DNA of 64,000 bases from Cytophagaceae bacterium (GTDB lineage: Bacteria > Bacteroidota > Bacteroidia > Flavobacteriales > Flavobacteriaceae). The number at the start of each line of letters is the position of its first letter. Positions within the stretch are counted from its first letter, which is position 1. The notes beneath the pieces were generated by a model, which was given only the letters and a program-made list of their open reading frames with translations, had not been told where the DNA came from and searched no databases. The DNA lies in assembly GCA_002710685.1 (NCBI GenBank), contig PALD01000079.1:46795-110794 (forward strand), given 5' to 3'. The translations under genes were made by a program, and so were the position numbers. Below are positions 57,297 to 64,000 of the stretch, in pieces.

Positions 57297-57312
57297 TTTT
57301 GGCTTTAAGCCA
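57297..57312. repeat. Palindromic repeat, degenerate copy 3
   Basis: TTTTGGCTTTAAGCCA matches the first 16 bases of the 19-bp palindrome, but the right arm then differs. It lies in the 291-bp gap between the antiporter gene and the small secreted protein; no gene is convincing in this gap. Confidence 0.7.
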
Positions 57313-57412
57313 TATATGTTATGAAACATTTAATACTTGATGCCAAAGTAATGATAACGTCCTGGTAAAATGGGTCATCAACTTGTAAATTAGTATCTCA
57401 AATTCAAAGATT

Positions 57413-57721
57413 ATGAAGACTTTAATAACCGTTATAAGCATAGTATTTTTCACGTTTGCCACACCTATAGATAATGATATTAAGAACAACACCCTCGATA
57501 CCGTTGAGGAAACATTGACCTTTGATGGATATGAAGGTGAATATTTTTTCTTTACCGATAAAGACCTTAATGCGGTGGTGCTGGAATCTCAGGATGAAAC
57601 GGCTGCCATCAATGATCTAAGGGATAATGATGAGGTAGGTGAGGAGTTTAACGTGACCTATAGTATTGCAGCTCAAAAGGAACACCCTTCTAGCAAGGGA
57701 GTGATCAAAGAAATCAAATAG
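57413..57721 (+). CDS. Small hypothetical secreted protein
   Basis: This 102-residue protein has a short N-terminal signal sequence (MKTLITVISIVFFTFATP), followed by an acidic part with FDGYEGEYFFFTDKDLNAVV and DNDEVGEEFNVTYSIA. Family not recognised. It has a hairpin terminator just downstream. Codon use and composition are like the neighbouring genes. Confidence 0.55.
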   Translation: MKTLITVISIVFFTFATPIDNDIKNNTLDTVEETLTFDGYEGEYFFFTDKDLNAVVLESQDETAAINDLRDNDEVGEEFNVTYSIAAQKEHPSSKGVIKEIK

Positions 57722-57744
57722 TCTCAAGATACCCGCTTAATATT

Positions 57745-57777
57745 AAAAAAGCTTGCCGTGAGGTAGGCCTTTTTTTT
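57745..57777 (+). terminator. Terminator of the small secreted protein gene
   Basis: GCTTGCC 57751-57757 pairs (with two wobble pairs) with GGTAGGC 57762-57768, flanked by six A and eight T. The T run (57770-57777) runs directly into palindrome copy 4. Confidence 0.65.
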
Positions 57778-57792
57778 GGCTTAAAGCCAAAA
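57774..57792. repeat. Palindromic repeat, copy 4 (reverse orientation)
   Basis: TTTTGGCTTAAAGCCAAAA is the reverse complement of copies 1 and 2. It overlaps the T run of the preceding plus-strand terminator and lies 5 bp from the stop of the convergent sigma factor gene, where it could terminate on the minus strand. Confidence 0.8.
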
Positions 57793-57796
57793 AGCA

Positions 57797-58393
57797 CTAC
57801 CCGATGGCCCGCTTGCCAAAAATCAACAGGAATACGGTTTCATATTTATCTCCCAGGCTTTTGCGCAAGATGTTGAACCCCTTTGTAATCTGGGCTTCCA
57901 CCGTTTTTATCGAGATATCGAGATATTCTGAAATTTCCTTGTTGGTGAGGCCTTCCTGCTTGCTCATGGTAAAGACCTGTCTGCACTTGGGAGGAAGTTT
58001 TTCAATCTCGCGGGTCACGATTTCAAGGATGTTTGAAAATTTCCTGTCATCCATTTCTTCAACCACCTCGTTCATGGTCTCATAGTACTTTAACTCCAGG
58101 ACCATGGCTGCCTTGTCCCGTCTATAGGTACTTATAAACTCATTATAGACTGACCTGTACAAGAAGCTCTGTATAGCATATTTGCAATTGAGCTTTTTAT
58201 GGAATTGCCAGGTCCTTAAAAAAACGTTTTGCACGATATCCTCGGCCAGGGCATGGTCATTTACAAAGGTCAGTGCATAGGCAAACAGCCGCCTGTGATA
58301 CTTGTCAAGCAGAAATATATATGCTTTTTCCTCACCTTTTTTAAGGTGGTCAATAAGGATGGCGTTATCATCGTAGTTGTGGAGTGCTTTCAG
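57797..58393 (-). CDS. ECF-type RNA polymerase sigma factor with non-standard start codon
   Basis: This sigma-70-family regulator of about 198 residues has region 2 (KYHRRLFAYALTFVNDHALA followed by EDIVQNVFLRTWQ) and region 4 (LPPKCRQVFTMSKQEGLTNK, then EISEYLDISIKTVEAQITKG). It would direct the SusC/SusD operon downstream of its FecR partner. The reading frame is open to a stop at 58439-58441, but no ATG, GTG or TTG occurs in frame until a GTG at 58234, which would remove region 2. The CTG at 58393 (LKALHNYDDN...) aligns with the usual start of such proteins and has AGGA just upstream. It is divergent from fecR, unlike the common co-directional order. Confidence 0.85.
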   Translation of the reverse strand: MKALHNYDDNAILIDHLKKGEEKAYIFLLDKYHRRLFAYALTFVNDHALAEDIVQNVFLRTWQFHKKLNCKYAIQSFLYRSVYNEFISTYRRDKAAMVLELKYYETMNEVVEEMDDRKFSNILEIVTREIEKLPPKCRQVFTMSKQEGLTNKEISEYLDISIKTVEAQITKGFNILRKSLGDKYETVFLLIFGKRAIG

Positions 58394-58498
58394 TTTTCCT
58401 AAAATTCCTGGTTCAATAGTCCGAATATAAAAAAAATATCAATAAAAAGTTAGGGTATTGTTAATGTGCTGCGTAATACCTATAGAACTTGACGATTG

Positions 58499-59659
58499 AT
58501 GAACGATAAAAACATAGAAAATTCTCTCATAAGATACTTGAATGCATCAGCGAGCCGGAAGGACCTGGATGTTTTGAACCAGTGGATACAAGAGCCCTCA
58601 AGCGAAACAATTTTCAAGACGTATTTAAAAACCCATTTTGCAATTAATTCAAGTATGAACACTCCAAATCATAATTCGATGAAAGAGCGTTTGCTCGAGG
58701 AAATACGTAGCGACAAGAAGAAGATCAAACGCCGTAGGGCAAATACCCTTTTAAAATATGCCGCGCTTTTTGTGGGGATAATTTTCTCCGGATATCTCGT
58801 TCAAAAAAGTTTTTTCAATACTAAGGAAACACCGGCCCTTGTCGTGGGCGAAGATGCAATCATCCTGGAACATGAAAATGGAAATGTAGAAAGACTGGAT
58901 AAAGAAGGCAATACCGTCATTACCGATGCCACAGGAAATATCGTGGGGAAACAGCAGGGCGAAGAACTGGTGTATACCCAGGGAAAAAGCAGTGAAAAGC
59001 TTGTGTACAACACGTTAAAAATACCGTATGGCAAGCAATTAAAGGTAGCCTTGTCAGACGGCACAAAGGTCATGCTCAACGCTGGCAGTGAATTTAGATA
59101 TCCCGTAAACTTCATCAAGGGGAAGAAAAGGGAGGTCTTCTTGCAGGGAGAGGCCTATTTTGATGTGGCACATGACGCAAGGCATCCCTTTGTGGTAGAG
59201 GCAAATGCACTTGATATACAAGTACTGGGGACCAAATTCAACGTGGCAAATTACAAAGAAGACGTTTCCACGGAAGTGGTACTTGTGGATGGGTCCGTTA
59301 TGTTGCAGTCCAATACAGAAACTGCTGAAAAGTCACAAACCATCCTATCTCCCGGTTTTAAGGGCATTTTTAAAAAATCTGAAAAAACCATCGAGACCAA
59401 GGAAGTAAATACGGCCATCTATACGGCATGGACAGATGGTTTTGTAGTGTTCAGGGAAGCACCGTTTCAAAACATCCTGAAAAAACTTGAGCGTCATTAC
59501 AATGTAAAGATCAGGAATACAAATACGACCCTGGCAAATGAAAGGTTCAATGCAACCATAGATGTAGAAAATGACACTATAGACCAGGTACTGGAATACT
59601 TTAATAAAATCTATGATATCGACTATACAATAATAAACAATGAAGTCATCATAAATTAA
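58499..59659 (+). CDS. FecR-family anti-sigma factor
   Basis: This inner-membrane protein of about 386 residues has a cytosolic N-terminal part that binds the sigma factor (about 1-75), one transmembrane helix (about 82-101, LLKYAALFVGIIFSGYLVQ), and a periplasmic FecR domain (LKIPYGKQLKVALSDGTKVM, LNAGSEFRYPVNF, FLQGEAYFDVAHD, HPFVVEA...VQVLGTKFNV-like motifs). A C-terminal DUF4974/STN-like domain (FQNILKKLERHYNVKI) contacts the SusC signalling domain. It is divergent from the sigma gene, with 105 bp between starts, and is followed by SusC after 128 bp. Confidence 0.92.
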   Translation: MNDKNIENSLIRYLNASASRKDLDVLNQWIQEPSSETIFKTYLKTHFAINSSMNTPNHNSMKERLLEEIRSDKKKIKRRRANTLLKYAALFVGIIFSGYLVQKSFFNTKETPALVVGEDAIILEHENGNVERLDKEGNTVITDATGNIVGKQQGEELVYTQGKSSEKLVYNTLKIPYGKQLKVALSDGTKVMLNAGSEFRYPVNFIKGKKREVFLQGEAYFDVAHDARHPFVVEANALDIQVLGTKFNVANYKEDVSTEVVLVDGSVMLQSNTETAEKSQTILSPGFKGIFKKSEKTIETKEVNTAIYTAWTDGFVVFREAPFQNILKKLERHYNVKIRNTNTTLANERFNATIDVENDTIDQVLEYFNKIYDIDYTIINNEVIIN

Positions 59660-59787
59660 CCAAGCGCGTATGATATAAAAAGACCAACAAGAACAAGGAT
59701 CACAAAAAAAATCGAGGAATGCTGGCACATCCCCCGATAACCATTAAAGTGATCAAATTAAGTAATCACCAAAAATCATTTGAAATT

Positions 59788-62700
59788 ATGAAAAAACCAT
59801 GGAAATCCAGGTATGACTCCTGGAAATTCAAACTCTGCCTAAAAATGAAATTAACGCTCCTACTCATTACGATATCGTTTGCGGTTCAAGCGGGCAATAC
59901 GTATTCTCAAAATGTGAAAATCTCACTCGACCTTCATGATGTGACGATTGAGAGGGTCATAGATGAGATTGAGGCAAAAACAGAATTCAAGTTTATCTTC
60001 AATATCAATACCGTGGACCTTAACAGAAGGGTGAACATAACCGTTCATGATAAAAGGATCCCCAGGATACTTGATAGGCTCTTTGAAAAAAAGAACACCA
60101 GTTACGAGATCTATGATGAGAAGATCCTGTTGAAACCCAGTCTTGCAGATAGCCGTACTCCATTACCGGCCGCTGCGGTCCTGGAGCAACAACAAAAGAT
60201 GGTTACCGGTACGGTGACAGATCAAAACGGGACCCCGTTACCGGGAGTAAATATCATAGAAAAAGGAACATCTAATGGAGATGTCACTGATTTTGACGGT
60301 AGGTTCTCAGTAAAGGTTGCTGGAGCCCAGTCTGTGCTACAATTCAGTTTTCTGGGCTTTAAGTCAAAAGAAGTACTTGTAGGTGACACAACAGATTTTG
60401 ATATCGTGTTAGAAGAAAGCGCCCAGGGGCTCGATGAGGTCGTTGTCGTGGGATACGGCACGGTTAAAAAGAGTGATTTAACGGGTGCGGTTTCATCAAT
60501 CAAGGTAGATGAGGTAAGCAGCGCAACAAATACCTCGGTTGACGGGATGTTGAAGGGAGTATCTGGTATAAACGTGGTACAGAACAACGGCGAGCCCGGT
60601 GCGGGTTTTTCAATCAACGTTAGGGGCGCAAGCTCGGTAAGTGCGGGCAACAGCCCCTTGTATGTTATTGACGGTTTTCCGGTAGACAATAATCCTGCTT
60701 TGGGAAGTGGGGGAGATCCCTATTTTTCTGGGCAAAGAAGCCCCAGGAACCCACTGGCCTCGATCAATCCACAGGATATTGAATCTATTGAAATCCTGAA
60801 GGATGCTTCCGCGGCAGCGATATATGGCTCCCGTGGGGCAAATGGGGTAGTGCTCATCACCACAAAGAGCGGGGCATCTGGCAAGGTAAAGATCAACCTG
60901 CAATCCTCATACGCTTTTCAGACCCCGTTCAATAGCATTGATGTTCTATCAGCCCAGGATTATAAGCGCATTCTCAATCAAATCATTGATGAAGGTGGTG
61001 CGAGTGAAAGTGAGCGCATAGGGGATATAGCTAATAATGGCGCTGGGACTGATTGGCAGGATGCCGTTACTGAAGAGGTTGCCATAATGCAAAACCACCA
61101 ACTCTCCTTTACCGGTGGCAACGACAGTTCAAAATACTTTTTATCCTTGAATTATGTAGATCAAGAAGGTGTTGTGAAACGTAGTGATTATGACAGGTAC
61201 AGTCTTCGTTTCAACCTGGATTCACAGGTTACCGATAGGTTTAAGATAGGCCTCAATGCAACAGCTTCTTATACGACCAATACGTTTGTGCCCAACGGTT
61301 TTTCAACAAATGAAAATGCCGGGGCACTCTATTCAGCAATAAATTTTGATCCCACATTACCCGTTCAAGATGAAAATGGAGACTTTGCAATCTCTCCATT
61401 GCTTAGTATAGATAATCCCGTGGCGTTATTATATGGCACAAATTCTTCTTCTAGGTCCAGCAGGATATTGACTACCCTTACGGGGGAATATTCTTTTACT
61501 GATGACCTTAGCGCAAAACTCAACCTGGGCGGTGATGTACTGAATGAGAAAAGAAAGAACTACATAAGTAGGTTGACCAAGAACGGAAGGAACATGGGGG
61601 GTATAGGAGCCATGTATCAAGGGGAAAGAAGCAGCTATCTTGCTGAGCTTACCTTAAATTATAGCAAGATATGGGGAGACCATAACCTTCAGGCACTGGC
61701 AGGAACGACCTTTCAGAGATTCTTTTCAAATAGGCAAAACAACAGGGCAAGCAACTTCCCCAGTGATGCCACCCAGGCAGATGACCTTTCCCTGGGCAGC
61801 CAGGATACCTATGTGATCAACAATCCCTCTTCTGGTAACCGGTTGGCATCCTTGATAGGCAGGGTAAATTATATTTATAAGAATAAATATTCTGCCACGG
61901 TAACGGCAAGACGCGATGGTTCTTCCCGTTTTGGGGCAAACAACAAGTATGGTACTTTTCCTTCGGCTGCAGTTGCCTGGAAAATTTCTGAGGAGGACTT
62001 CATGAAAAATGTGGAAACGGTAAATTTCCTGAAGCTTAGAACGAGCTGGGGTCTGACCGGTAATCAAGAGATAGGCGATTTTGCATATCAAACCACATAT
62101 TCTGGAGGTGCCCCTGCAGTATGGGATGATCAATTGATAACCACTACGGCACCTTCTCGCTTACCTAATCCAGACTTAAAGTGGGAGCAGACCGAGCAAT
62201 TGGATATCGGTCTTGATTTCGGTCTTTTTAAGAACAGGATCAGCGGTGGTATCGATTATTATAGAAAGACCACGACTGACATGCTGCTCAACCTCCCCGT
62301 ACCAGAATCGACTGGGTTTGGTAGCATCTTGACCAATATAGGAGAGATAAAAAATTCAGGGATAGACTTCTTTGTCACGTCAAAGAATATCGTGAATGAT
62401 GACTTTCAATGGTCAACAAGCATCACGCTTACCACACTTAAGAATGAGGTGGTGGACCTAGGGCCTATTCCTGAAATCAATTCTGGAAGTGGTTTTCTTC
62501 ATGTAGATCAAATAGGGATTATACGCCCAGGCGAGCCTTTAAATTCGTTTTATGGATGGGAAGTGGCCGGTGTATGGCAACAGGATGATGATTTTTCTAC
62601 CACAAATGAAAATGTACAACCGGGTAACTTAAAATATGTAGATCAAAATGGCGATGGATATATCAACGGTGATGACCGGGTGATTTTAGGAAATTCCTTC

Positions 62701-63192
62701 CCGGATTTTCAATGGTCTTTTGCCAATACATTTACCTATAAGAATTTTGAGTTATATGTGTATATGGAAGGTGTTGAGGGAGCCGAAATGCTTAACGGAA
62801 ACCTGATTGACAGCTATTTTCCCATCAATTTTGGCAGGAACAAATTTGCAGAACCTTACCTGAACCGCTGGACGCCAGACAATCCTACTAATGAATACCC
62901 ATCATTTGTAAATCCTCTTTCACAGGGAAGAAAAACAGTGAATTCGAGAACGGTACAGGATGCTTCTTACATGAAGTTAAGAAACATTAAACTGGCCTAT
63001 AATATTCCACAATCTGTTTCCTGGTTTCCCACGGGGCAGGTATATGTGTCAGCAGATAACCTGTTTATCCTGACGGATTATGATGGTATAGACCCCTCGA
63101 TAAACCCTAACAACAATGCAAGCTTACGGGTTGACTTTAACACCTATCCCACGGCAAGGACTTACACGGTAGGACTTAGACTGGATTTATAA
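59788..63192 (+). CDS. SusC/RagA-family TonB-linked transporter with STN signalling domain
   Basis: This protein of about 1134 residues has a signal sequence (LTLLLITISFAVQAGNTYS), an STN secretin/TonB short N-terminal domain (about 40-105, VKISLDLHDVTIERVIDEIE, FKFIFNINTVDLNRRV) that can transmit to FecR, a carboxypeptidase-regulatory-like domain (VTGTVTDQNGTPLPGVNI), a plug with DASAAAIYGSRGANGVVLIT and the barrel ending VGLRLDL. I use the ATG at 59788; the upstream frame from 59719 gives no signal. With the sigma/FecR pair it is a self-regulated glycan uptake system. Substrate unknown. Confidence 0.95.
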   Translation: MKKPWKSRYDSWKFKLCLKMKLTLLLITISFAVQAGNTYSQNVKISLDLHDVTIERVIDEIEAKTEFKFIFNINTVDLNRRVNITVHDKRIPRILDRLFEKKNTSYEIYDEKILLKPSLADSRTPLPAAAVLEQQQKMVTGTVTDQNGTPLPGVNIIEKGTSNGDVTDFDGRFSVKVAGAQSVLQFSFLGFKSKEVLVGDTTDFDIVLEESAQGLDEVVVVGYGTVKKSDLTGAVSSIKVDEVSSATNTSVDGMLKGVSGINVVQNNGEPGAGFSINVRGASSVSAGNSPLYVIDGFPVDNNPALGSGGDPYFSGQRSPRNPLASINPQDIESIEILKDASAAAIYGSRGANGVVLITTKSGASGKVKINLQSSYAFQTPFNSIDVLSAQDYKRILNQIIDEGGASESERIGDIANNGAGTDWQDAVTEEVAIMQNHQLSFTGGNDSSKYFLSLNYVDQEGVVKRSDYDRYSLRFNLDSQVTDRFKIGLNATASYTTNTFVPNGFSTNENAGALYSAINFDPTLPVQDENGDFAISPLLSIDNPVALLYGTNSSSRSSRILTTLTGEYSFTDDLSAKLNLGGDVLNEKRKNYISRLTKNGRNMGGIGAMYQGERSSYLAELTLNYSKIWGDHNLQALAGTTFQRFFSNRQNNRASNFPSDATQADDLSLGSQDTYVINNPSSGNRLASLIGRVNYIYKNKYSATVTARRDGSSRFGANNKYGTFPSAAVAWKISEEDFMKNVETVNFLKLRTSWGLTGNQEIGDFAYQTTYSGGAPAVWDDQLITTTAPSRLPNPDLKWEQTEQLDIGLDFGLFKNRISGGIDYYRKTTTDMLLNLPVPESTGFGSILTNIGEIKNSGIDFFVTSKNIVNDDFQWSTSITLTTLKNEVVDLGPIPEINSGSGFLHVDQIGIIRPGEPLNSFYGWEVAGVWQQDDDFSTTNENVQPGNLKYVDQNGDGYINGDDRVILGNSFPDFQWSFANTFTYKNFELYVYMEGVEGAEMLNGNLIDSYFPINFGRNKFAEPYLNRWTPDNPTNEYPSFVNPLSQGRKTVNSRTVQDASYMKLRNIKLAYNIPQSVSWFPTGQVYVSADNLFILTDYDGIDPSINPNNNASLRVDFNTYPTARTYTVGLRLDL

Positions 63193-63210
63193 TTTATATG
63201 ACTGAGAGAA

Positions 63211-64000
63211 ATGAAAAACTATAAGAAAATAATCCTTTGTGTTCAACTTTTGGCGGCAGCCATATTATTGAATAGTTGTGAGGACATACTGGAGGAAGAA
63301 AACATATCGCAACTACAGGCGGACAACCTTTTGACGACCCAGTTGGGCTTGGAAAGTGTTATCGCTGATGCATATTCCCAGATCAACGGGGCAAACAATA
63401 TCAGGGATATTGTAAAACGAGAAGAGATGACAACTGATGAGATGTGGCAAACAGGAGGTGGTGAAAACGGTACGGCCTCAAGCTTGATTGCATTTTTTTG
63501 GGATTCTAACAACAGTCTTGAAGCCTTTGACTGGGGTAAATACTGGAATGCAATCCGGGATGCCAATACCGTTCTGGATAATATTGATAATGTGGGCGAA
63601 ATATCTGAAGAAACAAGGAGTGAGATTATTGCAGAAGTTCGCTTCTTAAGGATATGGGCGTATTATTCCCTATGGAATCAATTTGGCGACATGCCCATCA
63701 GGACCAGCCTTAGTGATCCTAGGGAACTTGCCAGGGCTAGTGATGCAGAGTTCAGCAATTTTATGGAAACTGAAATGCTGGCCGCAATCGCAGATCTACC
63801 GGAGCCTGGTGATGAGCCTAATTATGGGCGGGTGCACAGCGATGGGGCAAGGGCCTTGCTGACCAAATGGTACCTCAATACCAAACAATGGCAAAAATGT
63901 GCCGACATGGCCATGCAAATCATGGACCGGGATAATTTTGAGTTGTTTCCTTCAGCCTTTGACCTATTTGCACTTGAGAATGAACGAAATTCTGAATTTA
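63211..64000 (+). CDS. SusD/RagB-family lipoprotein, C-terminus outside window
   Basis: The first 263 codons of a SusD gene begin at the ATG at 63211, 18 bp after SusC. A signal peptide with a lipobox (LLAAAILLNSC, Cys at about 22) is followed by LTTQLGLESVIADAYSQING, WDSNNSLEAFDWGKYWNAIR, and EVRFLRIWAYYSLWNQFGDM, standard for the family. It is cut by the right edge of the window, in the region of TPR-like helices. It forms the ligand-binding partner of the preceding SusC. Confidence 0.92.
   Translation, partial: MKNYKKIILCVQLLAAAILLNSCEDILEEENISQLQADNLLTTQLGLESVIADAYSQINGANNIRDIVKREEMTTDEMWQTGGGENGTASSLIAFFWDSNNSLEAFDWGKYWNAIRDANTVLDNIDNVGEISEETRSEIIAEVRFLRIWAYYSLWNQFGDMPIRTSLSDPRELARASDAEFSNFMETEMLAAIADLPEPGDEPNYGRVHSDGARALLTKWYLNTKQWQKCADMAMQIMDRDNFELFPSAFDLFALENERNSEF

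Noticed and set aside
57125..57340. A 71-codon open frame downstream of the antiporter start
   Set aside because: No signal peptide, domain or ribosome binding pattern is present, and the palindromic repeat lies inside it.

Overview
The window reads as chromosome of a marine-type flavobacterium (Bacteroidota, probably Flavobacteriaceae). The basis is two SusC/SusD pairs, a divergent ECF sigma/FecR pair, a GH97 glucosidase, an RteC-domain protein, a TAnnTTTG promoter element, very weak Shine-Dalgarno signals, and dispersed palindromic repeats of the kind common in flavobacterial intergenic DNA. No rRNA, tRNA, CRISPR array or intact insertion sequence was seen.

Layout. (1) 1-1385: the start of a small HTH-type gene on the minus strand, then about 1.15 kb without a convincing gene. 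It holds a long perfect palindrome, a strongly structured RNA candidate with a possible pseudoknot (373-507), a cluster of short palindromic repeats and a leader hairpin. (2) 1386-9483: a SusC-SusD-M16 peptidase operon (plus) converging on a MauE/DoxX-like membrane protein and a small secreted cysteine-containing protein (minus). This suggests peptide rather than glycan uptake. (3) 9640-14432: an AraC/PAS regulator with a small STAS-like protein (minus), divergent from an alpha-oxoamine synthase fused to an acyltransferase and translationally coupled to an RteC-domain protein. (4) 14844-48162: a large Wzx/Wzy-type surface polysaccharide locus. The minus-strand block from gmd to an O-antigen ligase-family protein encodes GDP-fucose and UDP-xylose synthesis, an initiating phosphosugar transferase, four glycosyltransferases, four sulfotransferases, a pyruvyltransferase, a ThDP enzyme with an SDR partner, flippase and polymerase, a secreted beta-helix protein, and a complete sulfate uptake/PAPS/PAP-recycling set (SLC13 permease, CysC, CysD, CysN, CysQ). 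Divergent from it are Wza and Wzc, followed by a PHP phosphatase and a Wzi-like protein. (5) 48175-57721: PAP2 phosphatase, GH97, CutC, a GMC oxidoreductase with its Tat-exported small subunit, three small unknown proteins and a K+/H+ antiporter. (6) 57797-64000: ECF sigma factor, FecR anti-sigma, an STN-containing SusC and the start of its SusD, which is the beginning of a polysaccharide utilisation locus running off the window.

How the genes work together. The central theme is a fucose- and xylose-containing, probably pyruvylated and heavily sulfated exopolysaccharide, made with a dedicated PAPS supply inside the same gene block. The core of that block (about 19.5-34.8 kb) looks clearly more AT-rich by eye than the flanking Sus and housekeeping genes, as expected for an exchanged serotype-specific core.

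The best candidates for something undescribed are the sulfated-capsule locus, the oxoamine synthase-acyltransferase-RteC unit, the SusCD/M16 plus MauE/small-protein convergent pair, and the pseudoknot-like RNA element. All domain names come from recognition of motifs in translated sequence; no database search was run.
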